Below, in pieces: positions 5,899 to 5,899 of a stretch of 5,899 nt of DNA (its first letter is position 1; every line of letters starts with the position of its first letter). The position numbers and the translations under genes are program-made. Under the pieces are notes generated by a model. The model was not told the origin of the DNA. It ran no database searches and was given only the letters and a program-made list of their open reading frames with translations. The stretch lies in assembly GCA_028281215.1 (NCBI GenBank), contig JANQKH010000768.1:1-5899 (forward strand), read 5' to 3'. The DNA comes from Phycisphaeraceae bacterium. Its GTDB lineage: Bacteria > Planctomycetota > Phycisphaerae > Phycisphaerales > Phycisphaeraceae.

Positions 5899-5899
5899 T

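Overview
This window is a stretch of ordinary bacterial chromosome: GC-rich by eye, densely coded, with short intergenic gaps and no RNA genes, mobile elements or CRISPR. The gene set and protein styles suggest Planctomycetota: a TgpA-type transglutaminase, a lipoprotein rhodanese ending in a VHPYNKKWG-type tail, a DUF1572-like DinB protein, and accD followed by a small LigD-phosphoesterase-like protein. That assignment is an inference from recall, at about 0.6 confidence.

Layout, left to right. (1) Positions 1-2569 hold two forward genes 9 nt apart, probably one transcript. The first is a membrane-anchored transglutaminase-like protein cut by the left edge, with an intact Cys-His-Asp triad. 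The second is a rhodanese-domain lipoprotein. (2) Positions 2619-4022 hold a reverse-strand pair, a fumarylacetoacetate-hydrolase (FAH) family enzyme followed after 39 nt by a DinB-fold protein. The pair converges on the rhodanese gene. (3) Positions 4023-4157 are a 135-bp divergent spacer that must carry the promoters for both sides. (4) Positions 4158-5423 hold accD (acetyl-CoA carboxylase carboxyltransferase beta subunit, fatty-acid synthesis) and, 24 nt downstream, a 123-aa protein. Its conserved His/Asp/Tyr positions line up with the 3'-phosphoesterase domain of bacterial DNA ligase D. (5) Positions 5452-5899 hold the C-terminal part of an unrecognised reverse-strand gene running off the right edge, with a compact GC-rich hairpin between the convergent ends.

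For four complete genes, the longest open frame begins at a TTG or GTG codon (3191, 4094, 4113, 5031). A downstream ATG with a well-placed Shine-Dalgarno sequence is the better start in each case (3176, 4022, 4158, 5052).

I see no evidence for a new multi-gene system. The points most worth a second look are the stand-alone LigD-phosphoesterase-like protein after accD and the FAH plus DinB pairing. The latter resembles, by fold only, the isomerase and hydrolase steps of glutathione-independent maleylpyruvate degradation.
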